Shown in pieces: positions 1-5,544 of a stretch of 7,157 bases of DNA. Numbering within the stretch: position 1 is the stretch's first letter; every line of letters starts with the position of its first letter. Made by a program: the position numbers and the translations under genes. Source of the stretch: Armatimonadota bacterium (GTDB lineage Bacteria; Armatimonadota; Armatimonadia; Armatimonadales; Armatimonadaceae); assembly GCA_014381035.1 (NCBI GenBank), contig JACMIS010000518.1, positions 1 to 7,157 of the forward strand. The letters are read 5' to 3'. Below the pieces are notes generated by a model. The model did not search any database and was not told the DNA's origin. It was given only the letters and a program-made list of their open reading frames with translations.

Positions 1-2
1 AA

Positions 3-437
3 CCACTGATGCAGGAACAAGACACGGTAGTTTTCGCCTACAGAGATGGAGAGGAGGCGCAGCGGGGCGGTAGCAAGGATGTGGCAGAAACGGCGATCCG
101 TTCGTATGGTCTGTCACAAGCGCGGCAACAAGGAGTCGCGGAGGCAGCGACCGAAGCACTTCGCCACTTGACAGCGCGTGCCTCCGACACCGCGCTCCGG
201 GGGTTCTGGTTCCACTTCGACGCCGACGTTCTCGACGACGCGGTGATGCCCGCTGTAGATTATCGCCTGCCCGGCGGTCTATCCCTTGAAGAGGCGAGCG
301 AAGTGCTCCAAATGGCACACCGAACCGGGCAGATGCTCGGCGTAACGGTAACCATTTTCAATCCCACGCTCGACTCCTCCGGCGATGCCGCCCGCGCATT
401 GACAGCATGTCTTTTGGCAGGACTCCGGAACGGTTAG
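3..437 (+). CDS. Arginase/ureohydrolase-superfamily protein, C-terminal part (5' end outside window)
   Basis: The reading frame is open to the left edge, so the ATG at 9 is probably internal and only the last ~144 codons are present. Numbering from that ATG, residues 69-77 read HFDADVLDD, matching the ureohydrolase signature in which the two Asp of DxD (71, 73) bind the binuclear manganese centre. It is followed by PAVDYRLPGGLS (81-92), the usual P-x-P-G-G-L/E segment. Near the end, IFNPTLDSSGDAARA (116-130) matches the family's xxNPxLDxxxxTA segment. Arginases have Glu just before NP (MEVNP), where it contacts the guanidinium group. Here that position is Ile (TIFNP), so a guanidino substrate such as arginine or agmatine is doubtful. 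It may be a divergent 'arginase family protein' of unknown substrate. It converges on the HxlR gene with a 21-base gap and no visible terminator. Confidence 0.88.
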   Translation, partial: PLMQEQDTVVFAYRDGEEAQRGGSKDVAETAIRSYGLSQARQQGVAEAATEALRHLTARASDTALRGFWFHFDADVLDDAVMPAVDYRLPGGLSLEEASEVLQMAHRTGQMLGVTVTIFNPTLDSSGDAARALTACLLAGLRNG

Positions 438-458
438 CAACAAGAGAGCTACCATAGA

Positions 459-848
459 TCACTGACTAGCCTTCTGCTCTTCGGCAGTTCCGGCGTGACT
501 CTCATGGAATTGTTGAAGTTCGCCGTAATGAGTGACGATCCATTCCTCCATCTGATGGACGATTTTAGCGAGAGAGTGCCCGATCTCGGTGAGCCGATAC
601 TCTACACGAGGCGGCACCTCAGGATAACTTACCCTCTCCACAATTCCATATGCCTGTAGTTCCCGCAGTGTCTGAGTCAGCATCTTCTGCGAGATCCCTT
701 CCAGCGTACGCTTCAAACTTCCCGTTCGTACAGGTCCAGCTTTCAGAGCGCACAGTAGCAAAACAGCCCACTTGCCACCGATTAATTCCAACATGTGCCG
801 CGACGGACAGGTTTCCTTTAAGGGATTTGCTACCAGATTTGAGATCAT
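459..848 (-). CDS. HxlR-family winged-helix transcriptional regulator
   Basis: A 129-aa protein, the usual length for HxlR/DUF24 (MarR-like) regulators. [19 protein letters not shown] near the N-terminus and [18 protein letters not shown] in the recognition helix are near-consensus, followed by the wing [21 protein letters not shown]. Cys14 in the CP dipeptide is the conserved cysteine that in relatives such as YodB and HypR senses quinones, aldehydes or disulfide stress, so redox or electrophile control is plausible but unproven. I chose ATG at 848. A TTG six bases upstream (854) is in frame and would add two residues; neither start has a clear Shine-Dalgarno. The tail [15 protein letters not shown] is polar and variable, as usual. 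It is divergent from the RidA gene, and HxlR regulators commonly control the adjacent divergent gene and themselves. Confidence 0.93.
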   Translation of the reverse strand: MISNLVANPLKETCPSRHMLELIGGKWAVLLLCALKAGPVRTGSLKRTLEGISQKMLTQTLRELQAYGIVERVSYPEVPPRVEYRLTEIGHSLAKIVHQMEEWIVTHYGELQQFHESHAGTAEEQKASQ

Positions 849-873
849 TTTCAAATGTTACCAGAAGGTGCGT

Positions 874-894
874 ACTTGACGCAAAGTGACTGAC
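874..894. promoter_or_regulatory. Candidate HxlR operator (inverted repeat plus TGAC direct repeats)
   Basis: The divergent intergenic region contains ACTT-gacgca-AAGT (874-887), a short inverted repeat. It also has three TGAC copies at 877, 887 and 891, the first two exactly 10 bases apart. The element overlaps the likely -35 of the RidA gene, a sensible place for repressor or activator binding. The arms are only 4 bp, so this is suggestive rather than firm. Confidence 0.3.
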
Positions 895-904
895 ATAGAA
901 GAAT
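876..904 (+). promoter_or_regulatory. Candidate sigma70-type promoter for the RidA gene
   Basis: TTGACG at 876-881 matches the -35 consensus at five of six positions. After 17 bases, AAGAAT at 899-904 matches TATAAT at four of six. A start near 911 would give a leader of about 45 nt before the ATG at 956, including the AAAGGA ribosome-binding site at 945-950. Confidence 0.4.
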
Positions 905-955
905 GAAACGCGGGAGCAGAAACAGTCCCACGTAACTAAACCCTAAAGGAAAAAT

Positions 956-1435
956 ATGACTACCGATTTCACCACCCAGGTACTCCGCCGTTTGAACGAA
1001 AAGGGGCTGGAATTGCCCGCGTCGCCCCCACCCCCTGCCGGACAATACGAGCCGTTCCGGCTTCATCATGGTATGGGATTCCTCGCCGCCCAAACGCCTG
1101 GTTCCGATCCATATCTACGCGGACGCGTCGGTCAGGAGTTGACCATCGAGGAGGGACGTAAGGCGGCGGAGATCAGCGCGTTGAACGCTCTGGCAAGAAT
1201 TCATCAAGCTCTCGGCGGTTTCGATAGGTTAGTAGGACTGCTTCACGTCGCCGGTCATGTTGCGTCCGCAGAAGGATTCGAGGACCAGCCTGCAATTCTC
1301 GATGGCGCATCGGAGCTATTCCTGTATGCTCTTGGCGAACGCGGGAAGCATTCCCGGACCGCCTACGCGCCGTTGCAGTTGCCCCGCGGCTTGAGTATCG
1401 AACTGGAGATTACCTTCGCATACCGCGATTCATGA
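956..1435 (+). CDS. RidA/YjgF/YER057c/UK114-family protein
   Basis: A 159-aa protein matching the longer (~150-155 aa) branch of the RidA superfamily. Family members form trimers, and the best-known ones hydrolyse reactive enamine/imine intermediates from PLP enzymes. Recognisable segments are LPASPPPPAGQYEPFR (20-35), GRVGQELTIEEGRKAAEIS (56-74), LNALARIHQALGGFDRLV (76-93) and the C-terminal LPRGLSIELEITF (142-154). By position, Arg134 in HSRTAY corresponds to the catalytic Arg105 of E. coli RidA and Glu149 to Glu120, so the imine-handling site appears present. This branch is less studied than canonical ~130-aa RidA, so deaminase activity is an inference. The start is supported by AAAGGA five bases upstream. 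The divergent HxlR gene suggests expression is induced by a metabolite or redox signal. Confidence 0.93.
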   Translation: MTTDFTTQVLRRLNEKGLELPASPPPPAGQYEPFRLHHGMGFLAAQTPGSDPYLRGRVGQELTIEEGRKAAEISALNALARIHQALGGFDRLVGLLHVAGHVASAEGFEDQPAILDGASELFLYALGERGKHSRTAYAPLQLPRGLSIELEITFAYRDS

Positions 1436-1450
1436 CGCAATGATCTTTTG

Positions 1451-1481
1451 TCTTTTTCTGTCCTTCTCGGACAGAAAAAGA
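1451..1481. repeat. Perfect 13-bp hairpin downstream of the RidA gene
   Basis: TCTTTTTCTGTCC (1451-1463) pairs perfectly with GGACAGAAAAAGA (1469-1481) across the loop ttctc. It begins 15 bases after the RidA stop. The A/T-rich part lies inside the stem and no U tract follows on either strand, so it is not a textbook intrinsic terminator. It could be a 3'-end protecting hairpin, a weak or factor-dependent terminator, or an mRNA boundary element. Confidence 0.7.
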
Positions 1482-1553
1482 ACAGAATAGAGATTAGGAA
1501 GCCAGGTAGCAGGAACCCAGCTCCCGCACGGCGAAACTACTCGAAGACGTGTC

Positions 1554-1575
1554 TGGCAAAGCGTTTGGTTTGCCA
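1554..1575. promoter_or_regulatory. Inverted repeat TGGCAAA-N8-TTTGCCA, candidate operator
   Basis: A 22-base element with perfect 7-bp arms lies about 50 bases upstream of the dehydrogenase start. A second palindrome, CAAA-gcg-TTTG (1557-1567), is nested in its left side. Spacing and symmetry fit a dimeric repressor site, and Gfo/Idh/MocA genes are often controlled by carbohydrate-responsive repressors. No cognate regulator is visible in the window. It could also fold as an RNA hairpin with an 8-nt loop. Confidence 0.4.
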
Positions 1576-1602
1576 TGTCGTGCCACGATTTTTACTTGAA
1601 AC

Positions 1603-1619
1603 AAGGAAAGGTCTCCTTT
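1603..1619 (+). promoter_or_regulatory. Distant purine-rich ribosome-binding site with a small hairpin
   Basis: AAGGAAAGG (1603-1611) is the only Shine-Dalgarno-like stretch before ATG 1626, but it ends 14 bases away instead of the usual 5-9. AAAGG-tct-CCTTT (1607-1619) can fold between it and the start. The fold would shorten the effective distance to the start, but it would also sequester part of the AGG. The effect on translation is unclear. Confidence 0.35.
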
Positions 1620-1625
1620 TATATT

Positions 1626-2711
1626 ATGCCCGAAAAGTTGAAAGTCGCCGTCATCGGTTGCGGCGGTATCGCGAATGGTAAGCACTTACCCGCGTTGAAA
1701 CGGTTATCGTCCACCACCGTAGATTTAGTCGCCTTCTGCGACATCGAGGAATGGAAAGCGGGAGAAGCCGCCAGTAAATACGGTGTTCCCGGTGCGTCGG
1801 TGCATACCGATTACCAGTCGCTACTCGCGAAAGGCGGCATTGACGTGGTTCATGTGTGTACGCCGAACGATTCCCATGCCCCGATCACCATCGCCGCGCT
1901 GGAAGCCGGTGCGCATGTGATGAGCGAGAAGCCGATGGCGAAACGCGCCGCCGATGCCCGCGCCATGCTCGAAGCGTCGAAGCGCACCGGCAAGAAACTT
2001 TCTATCGGGTATCAGTCCCGATTCCGCGCCGATTCGCAGATCCTCAAAAAGATGGTCGAGAACGGCGAACTCGGCGAGATCTATATGGCGAAAGGACACG
2101 CCGTCCGCCGCCGCGCCGTCCCGACCTGGGGCGTGTTTCTGGACGCCGACAAGCAGGGCGGCGGTCCGCTGATCGACATCGGCACCCACGCGCTCGACCT
2201 GACGCTCTGGCTGATGAACAACTACGAAGTCGAGTCGGTTACCGGCTCGGTATATCGCAAGTTAGCCGACCGAGAGAACGCCGCGAACGCGTGGGGTTCC
2301 TGGGACCCGAAGGTCTACACGGTCGAGGATTCGGCATTCGGCTTTATCAAGATGAAATCCGGCGCGACCATCTTCCTCGAATCGTCCTGGGCACTGAACG
2401 AGCGTAATCCGTCGGAGGCGAACTGCACCCTGTACGGCACGGAAGGCGGTGCGGACTTCAAGGGCGGTCTGAATATCAACGGCGAGAAGTACGGCAAACT
2501 GTACGACACCAAAGTGCAGACGCACGGCGGCGGCGTGGCGTTCTACGACGGCACGGAAGAGAAACCGCACGAGTTGGAAGCCGAGATGTGGATCAACGCG
2601 ATCATAAACGATACCGAACCGGTCGTTACCGGGGAGCAGGCATTGGTGGTGTCCGAGATTCTGGACGCGATCTACGAATCCTCCACAACCGGGAAGACGA
2701 TTACTTTTTAA
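1626..2711 (+). CDS. Gfo/Idh/MocA-family NAD(P)-dependent oxidoreductase
   Basis: A 361-aa protein, typical for the family, which oxidises or reduces hydroxyl groups on sugars, inositols and related polyols. The N-terminal Rossmann fold shows VAVIGCGGIA (7-16) with the dinucleotide-binding glycines, and Asp39 in VAFCDI ends beta-2. VHVCTPNDSHAP (76-86 region) and the family-defining EKP at 101-103 follow; its Lys102 is the usual catalytic or nicotinamide-contacting lysine. The C-terminal domain has GGGPLIDIGTHALDLTLWL (178-196), with Asp184 and His188 in the conserved D-x-G-x-H active-site motif. All key residues are intact and there is no signal peptide. I chose ATG 1626 because family members begin a few residues before the first strand. 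An in-frame ATG at 1575 lies inside the upstream inverted repeat and would add 17 atypical residues. AAGGAAAGG (1603-1611) is unusually far upstream (14 bases). The substrate cannot be inferred. Confidence 0.95.
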   Translation: MPEKLKVAVIGCGGIANGKHLPALKRLSSTTVDLVAFCDIEEWKAGEAASKYGVPGASVHTDYQSLLAKGGIDVVHVCTPNDSHAPITIAALEAGAHVMSEKPMAKRAADARAMLEASKRTGKKLSIGYQSRFRADSQILKKMVENGELGEIYMAKGHAVRRRAVPTWGVFLDADKQGGGPLIDIGTHALDLTLWLMNNYEVESVTGSVYRKLADRENAANAWGSWDPKVYTVEDSAFGFIKMKSGATIFLESSWALNERNPSEANCTLYGTEGGADFKGGLNINGEKYGKLYDTKVQTHGGGVAFYDGTEEKPHELEAEMWINAIINDTEPVVTGEQALVVSEILDAIYESSTTGKTITF

Positions 2712-2722
2712 GGTTTTCCGTT

Positions 2723-2781
2723 TTTCTCCCACCCTAACGCCCTCCCTCAAGAATTGAGGGAGGGCGTTAGGGTGGGAGAAA
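2723..2781. repeat. Perfect 28-bp palindrome (REP/MITE-like) with G-quadruplex motif
   Basis: Positions 2723-2750 and 2754-2781 are exact reverse complements separated by the trinucleotide gaa, filling most of the gap between the two flanking genes. The right arm on the + strand carries four G-triplets at 2758, 2762, 2770 and 2774 with loops of 1, 5 and 1, a classic G-quadruplex pattern. The left arm carries the same motif on the - strand. It could end or protect the 3' end of the dehydrogenase transcript (a T run lies before the stem, none directly after), and it lies 24 bases before the next start. Long C-rich/G-rich palindromes like this are often dispersed intergenic repeats, but copy number cannot be judged from one window. 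Confidence 0.92.
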
Positions 2782-2805
2782 TCTGGATCAGGAGAAAACT
2801 AAAGC

Positions 2806-3801
2806 ATGAAAGCAATGATTCTTGGCGCGGGTATCGGTTCGCGCCTTGACCCACTGACCCGATCCCTTCCTAAACCGCTCGTACCGATTGTCGGCAAGCC
2901 AGTCATGGGACACCTCGTTGATTTGCTCAAAAAGCACGGGTTCACCGACATCATGGTCAACGTGCAGTATCTGGGCCACCGCATCGAGGAGTCGCTCGGC
3001 GACGGTTCGGAATACGGTGTGCGGATCTACTACTCCCGCGAAGATAAACTGTGGGGCGATGCGGGCGGTGTCAAACGGTGCGAATCGTTCTTCGCCGACG
3101 CCCCGGACGATACCTTCCTGGTTATCGGCGGCGATGACCTCACCGACACGAATATCGGCGCAATCGTCAACGCACACAAGGAAAAAGGTGCTGTCGCAAC
3201 TCTCGGGGTGACCCCGGTGGATGACCCGTCCGAATACGGCATCGTGGTCGCCGATGAGAACGGCTTTATCACGCGCTTCCAGGAAAAACCGAAGCACGGC
3301 GAAGCGTTCTCGAATCTGGCGAACACCGGCATCTACGTTTTCAACACCAAAGTCTTCCAGTACATCCCGGCGGAAACATTCTACGGCTTCGGCAACAACG
3401 TGTTCGGTGCGCTTCTGGCGGCGGGGGAACCGATGCTTGCCGTGCCGAGCGAAGCATATTGGAAAGATGTCGGCAATCTCGCCATCTATCGCCAATCCCA
3501 GCGCGACGTTTTGGATAAAAAAGTGTCCGTTGACTTGCCGACCGGGGCGAGCATCGTGAACGAAAACTGCGTAGTTTGCGCTGGCGCGACGGTGAGCGGT
3601 GAAATCCGCGATTACACCATAGTCGGCGCGGGTGCGACGGTCGAGGCGGGTGCGACCGTTGTCAACTCGATTCTGTGGGATGGCGCGACGGTGAAAGCCG
3701 GAACGCATTTGGAGAACTCGGTAGTCGGCACCGGCGTCACTGTTTCGTCCTCGCATGGCATCTTTAACGGTTTGTGCGTGGAGTCGAAGCGACCGATTTA
3801 G
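2806..3801 (+). CDS. Sugar-1-phosphate nucleotidyltransferase with C-terminal left-handed beta-helix
   Basis: A 331-aa NDP-sugar pyrophosphorylase-like enzyme, expected to join a sugar-1-phosphate to an NTP to give an NDP-sugar in the cytoplasm. The nucleotide-binding signature is LGAGIGSRLDPLTRSLPKP (6-24), with Ser where many members have Thr (GxGTR), and Lys23 in PKP. GGDDLTD (108-114) supplies the metal-binding Asp. FQEKP (158-162), NTGIYVF (173-179) and YWKDVG (218-223) are standard sugar-binding segments; WxDVG is typical of the mannose-1-phosphate guanylyltransferase-like branch. From ~245 to ~325, hexapeptide-like repeats (GASIVN, GATVSG, GATVEA, GATVVN, GATVKA) form a beta-helix tail. 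AGGAG at 2790-2794 is a good ribosome-binding site 11 bases upstream. Sugar and base specificity (GDP-mannose, dTDP-glucose, UDP-glucose type) cannot be fixed. It lies 94 bases after the dehydrogenase, across the large palindrome. Confidence 0.93.
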   Translation: MKAMILGAGIGSRLDPLTRSLPKPLVPIVGKPVMGHLVDLLKKHGFTDIMVNVQYLGHRIEESLGDGSEYGVRIYYSREDKLWGDAGGVKRCESFFADAPDDTFLVIGGDDLTDTNIGAIVNAHKEKGAVATLGVTPVDDPSEYGIVVADENGFITRFQEKPKHGEAFSNLANTGIYVFNTKVFQYIPAETFYGFGNNVFGALLAAGEPMLAVPSEAYWKDVGNLAIYRQSQRDVLDKKVSVDLPTGASIVNENCVVCAGATVSGEIRDYTIVGAGATVEAGATVVNSILWDGATVKAGTHLENSVVGTGVTVSSSHGIFNGLCVESKRPI

Positions 3802-3809
3802 TGCACGAA

Positions 3810-3860
3810 ACAGATGGGGCAGGCACTATTTAATGCCCCATCTGTGCTACACTTTTTTTT
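3810..3860 (+). terminator. Stem-loop and T8 run after the nucleotidyltransferase gene
   Basis: ACAGATGGGGCA (3810-3821) pairs perfectly with TGCCCCATCTGT (3834-3845), a 12-bp stem with a 12-nt loop starting 9 bases after the stop. T8 at 3853-3860 follows, but seven bases (gctacac) separate stem and T run, more than in an ideal intrinsic terminator. It most likely ends the upstream transcript and separates it from the downstream run of genes. Confidence 0.65.
3848..3853 (+). promoter_or_regulatory. Possible -10 element for a near-leaderless transcript
   Basis: TACACT fits the relaxed TANNNT -10 pattern used with leaderless or short-leader genes. A start at about 3860-3861 would leave about four bases before ATG 3865, which has no Shine-Dalgarno. 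No matching -35 is evident, so this rests on position and the missing ribosome-binding site. Confidence 0.22.
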
Positions 3861-3864
3861 ATCC

Positions 3865-4476
3865 ATGGCAGATACAAGTGAAAAACAAAGCGCGGTGTCC
3901 CGGTTCCTGACGTGGTTCTGGGAAAGACAGAAAGCGACGGGGCTTTCGGACCTTGCCGGGCTTGATGTCGCGCTATCCATTCCGATCACGCAACCGGTAT
4001 TGGATGACCTCCTCAGCGACGTGCCATTCCCGAAAATGATCCGCAGTTTCCGGCTTCGATTCACGGGGGATGATTTGATTTTGCTGGAGGTAGCGATAAG
4101 TCTGTTTTTACTCAACACCACGATTCGCGCCGAAGCCCGCGTCGAGCGGTATGTCCCCTTTCCTCAGGAGCCAGTTTTGAAACTCACGGTGCTCACCCGC
4201 GGGGTCGTGGAGATGGCACTGAACGTTGTTCCGCTCCCCGACTGGATCAAGGTCGACGGTCAAAACGCCCGGTTGGATCTGGGAAAACTCCTGCGTGACA
4301 GCGGGCAAGAGTGGCTGATCTCGGTATTGCGTGAGGTTCGGTTCCACGTGCACCCCGGCGTCCTGCATCTGTCCGGTCGGTTGGTCGTTCCCGAGGCATC
4401 GCATCGCGGGGCAAACGGGACGAAACTGAATCTCGACACGGCGATCATGCCAGGTTCCTCCGAACAGTTCGGTTAA
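3865..4476 (+). CDS. Uncharacterised soluble protein with duplicated beta-rich module (TULIP/DUF2993-like pattern, tentative)
   Basis: I do not recognise a named family. With ATG 3865 the protein has 203 aa, no signal peptide and no membrane segment. It opens with an amphipathic Trp/Phe-rich stretch, then DLAGLDVALSIPITQPVLDDLL (29-50), then a beta-hairpin-like segment RSFRLRFTGDDLILLEVAI (60-78). A related segment recurs at REVRFHVHPGVLHLSGRLV (156-174), so the protein seems to hold two copies of one module. Alternating hydrophobic strands around a 'bind-then-unit' layout recall lipid-binding TULIP/DUF2993-type folds, but this is a pattern impression only. The next gene encodes a single-module relative. 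An in-frame ATG at 3814 would add 17 residues but lies in the upstream terminator stem. It is first in a run of at least six closely spaced genes. Confidence 0.75.
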   Translation: MADTSEKQSAVSRFLTWFWERQKATGLSDLAGLDVALSIPITQPVLDDLLSDVPFPKMIRSFRLRFTGDDLILLEVAISLFLLNTTIRAEARVERYVPFPQEPVLKLTVLTRGVVEMALNVVPLPDWIKVDGQNARLDLGKLLRDSGQEWLISVLREVRFHVHPGVLHLSGRLVVPEASHRGANGTKLNLDTAIMPGSSEQFG

Positions 4477-4509
4477 TGCCCCGGTGGGCGAATAGAGCGG
4501 TAAATAATT

Positions 4510-4812
4510 ATGGCAACTAACCCTTTTGAAAAATATCTACAAAATGACCTGGCGGATTTCGCGGGTCTGCATATTTCCGGCACGCTCCCGGTAAAGCAAG
4601 AGATTTTGAATGACCTGCTACAAACGGTACTGACCGATATGCAGTCCCCGGGTTCCACTCCGACTCCCGCGTCACAGGACAAAGCAACGAACGGGGCGTC
4701 CGGCATGGACCCGAAGCGATTGTTGAAGTTCGTCAAGAAAGCCGAGATTCGCGCCGAGGAGGGACGGTTGGTACTGGACTTCGATGTCCATGTCAATGCC
4801 CCCGATGTCTGA
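4510..4812 (+). CDS. Small uncharacterised protein related to the first half of the upstream gene product
   Basis: A 100-aa protein of unknown function. Its segment LADFAGLHISGTLPVKQEIL followed by NDLL (15-38) aligns with LSDLAGLDVALSIPITQPVL-DDLL of the preceding protein. VKKAEIRAEEGRLVLDFDVHV (75-95) aligns with that protein's RSFRLRFTGDDLILLEVAI segment. The two parts are joined by a Pro/Ser/Thr/Gly-rich linker (about 46-67) absent upstream. There is no signal peptide or transmembrane helix. It starts 33 bases after the previous stop, with no convincing Shine-Dalgarno (taaataatt precedes the ATG). Its end overlaps the next start by eight bases (ATGTCTGA), pointing to translational coupling. 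It may be a shortened duplicate or a deliberate single-module partner; the intact frame and conserved core argue against decay. Confidence 0.75.
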   Translation: MATNPFEKYLQNDLADFAGLHISGTLPVKQEILNDLLQTVLTDMQSPGSTPTPASQDKATNGASGMDPKRLLKFVKKAEIRAEEGRLVLDFDVHVNAPDV

Positions 4813-5512
4813 GCCGCTGATACCGCCGCTCCCTTCTCTGGGAACGGACGGCTTCGCATCACCTGAACGCCAGCCGTGGCAGTTGCCTGTGGCACAGGAG
4901 TTGCTCGCCCAAGGTGTCGCACCGAACGGTGCGTTTCTCAGCGTCATTTGCGAGAATGTCACCAAGGAGGATCACCAACGCTGTTTGAGACAAATCGCGC
5001 TCTGGCGACTGCTTCAGGCAGCCGGGGTAGTTATGGCATTCGTTCTGATTTTGACGGGTTGCGTCCTGCTGGGCGATGGCTTGACCCTGTTCGCGGGCGA
5101 ACTGTTCGTTTACCTTTCCCTACTCGGAGTTTTTTGCCTGGGATTTGTGTACCTGATGCTTCTCGGCGGGGTCAAGCGACAGGTTGCCAGCCGTACCAAG
5201 CCGGGAAGGGTGCCCGCGCTTGCGTTGATCGCCGACCGTGATGCTCTTTATCACATGGCAGGCGATGCGACGACGAAAGTTTTCTGGACGCGGGCATCCA
5301 ATGTTCGTTTCATCCGTGGAGATGTGTTTCTGTTCGGGCGTTGGGACGAGGCAAGCGGCGGCTGGCTCTATATGCCGCGCCGCGCTTTCATCAATGAAGC
5401 CGATGCCCGTCTCTTCGCGGACGCCGTGCGGACACTCGCCAAAGAAAAAGGCGACCCCGCCACTTTACCCGCCGATGCTCGGGCAACATTCCCGCCCCCA
5501 TACGCGTTATAA
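4805..5512 (+). CDS. Membrane protein with YcxB-like C-terminal domain, paralogue 1
   Basis: A 235-aa protein from ATG 4805. In-frame ATGs at 4784, 4790 and 4796 are possible but lie deeper in the preceding gene. Layout: Pro-rich N-terminal tail with PSLG (9-13) and PWQLP (24-28), a short cytosolic-looking segment, two hydrophobic helices at about 68-90 and 97-121, then KRQVASR and a C-terminal soluble domain. That domain has FWTRASNVRFIRGDVFLF (160-177) and YMPRRAFINEADARLFADAV (189-208), matching the W-x-x-[IV]...P-x-x-A-F pattern of YcxB-like proteins, which is still functionally obscure. It ends with a short tail GDPATLPADARATFPPP shared with the next two genes. It is the most divergent of the four tandem copies at the N-terminus. 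The role is unknown. Confidence 0.82.
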   Translation: MSEPLIPPLPSLGTDGFASPERQPWQLPVAQELLAQGVAPNGAFLSVICENVTKEDHQRCLRQIALWRLLQAAGVVMAFVLILTGCVLLGDGLTLFAGELFVYLSLLGVFCLGFVYLMLLGGVKRQVASRTKPGRVPALALIADRDALYHMAGDATTKVFWTRASNVRFIRGDVFLFGRWDEASGGWLYMPRRAFINEADARLFADAVRTLAKEKGDPATLPADARATFPPPYAL

Positions 5513-5544
5513 GGCGAATACCAACAGGGATACCAGCAGCGTCC

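Noticed and set aside
432..453. Weak stem (TAGC...GCTA with flanking GG/CC) between the convergent genes, as terminator
   Set aside because: Four paired bases plus a bulge and no T run on either strand.
650..1093. Overlapping short open frames on both strands around the HxlR/RidA divergent region
   Set aside because: They run through two well-supported genes and their promoter region and show no domain.
1575..1625. Upstream ATG extension of the dehydrogenase
   Set aside because: It lies in the right arm of the inverted repeat, has no ribosome-binding site and adds 17 residues not seen before the Rossmann strand in this family.
2262..2750. 162-aa antisense open frame opposite the dehydrogenase, running into the palindrome
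   Set aside because: No recognisable motifs, and its start lies inside the inverted repeat.
2788..3756. Long 322-aa antisense open frame opposite the nucleotidyltransferase
   Set aside because: The + strand frame has clear motifs end to end; the antisense frame has no recognisable domain and is explained by the GC-rich codon bias of the real gene.
3814..3864. Upstream ATG extension of the 203-aa protein
   Set aside because: The start is inside the terminator stem, and the added residues are translated hairpin and poly-T.
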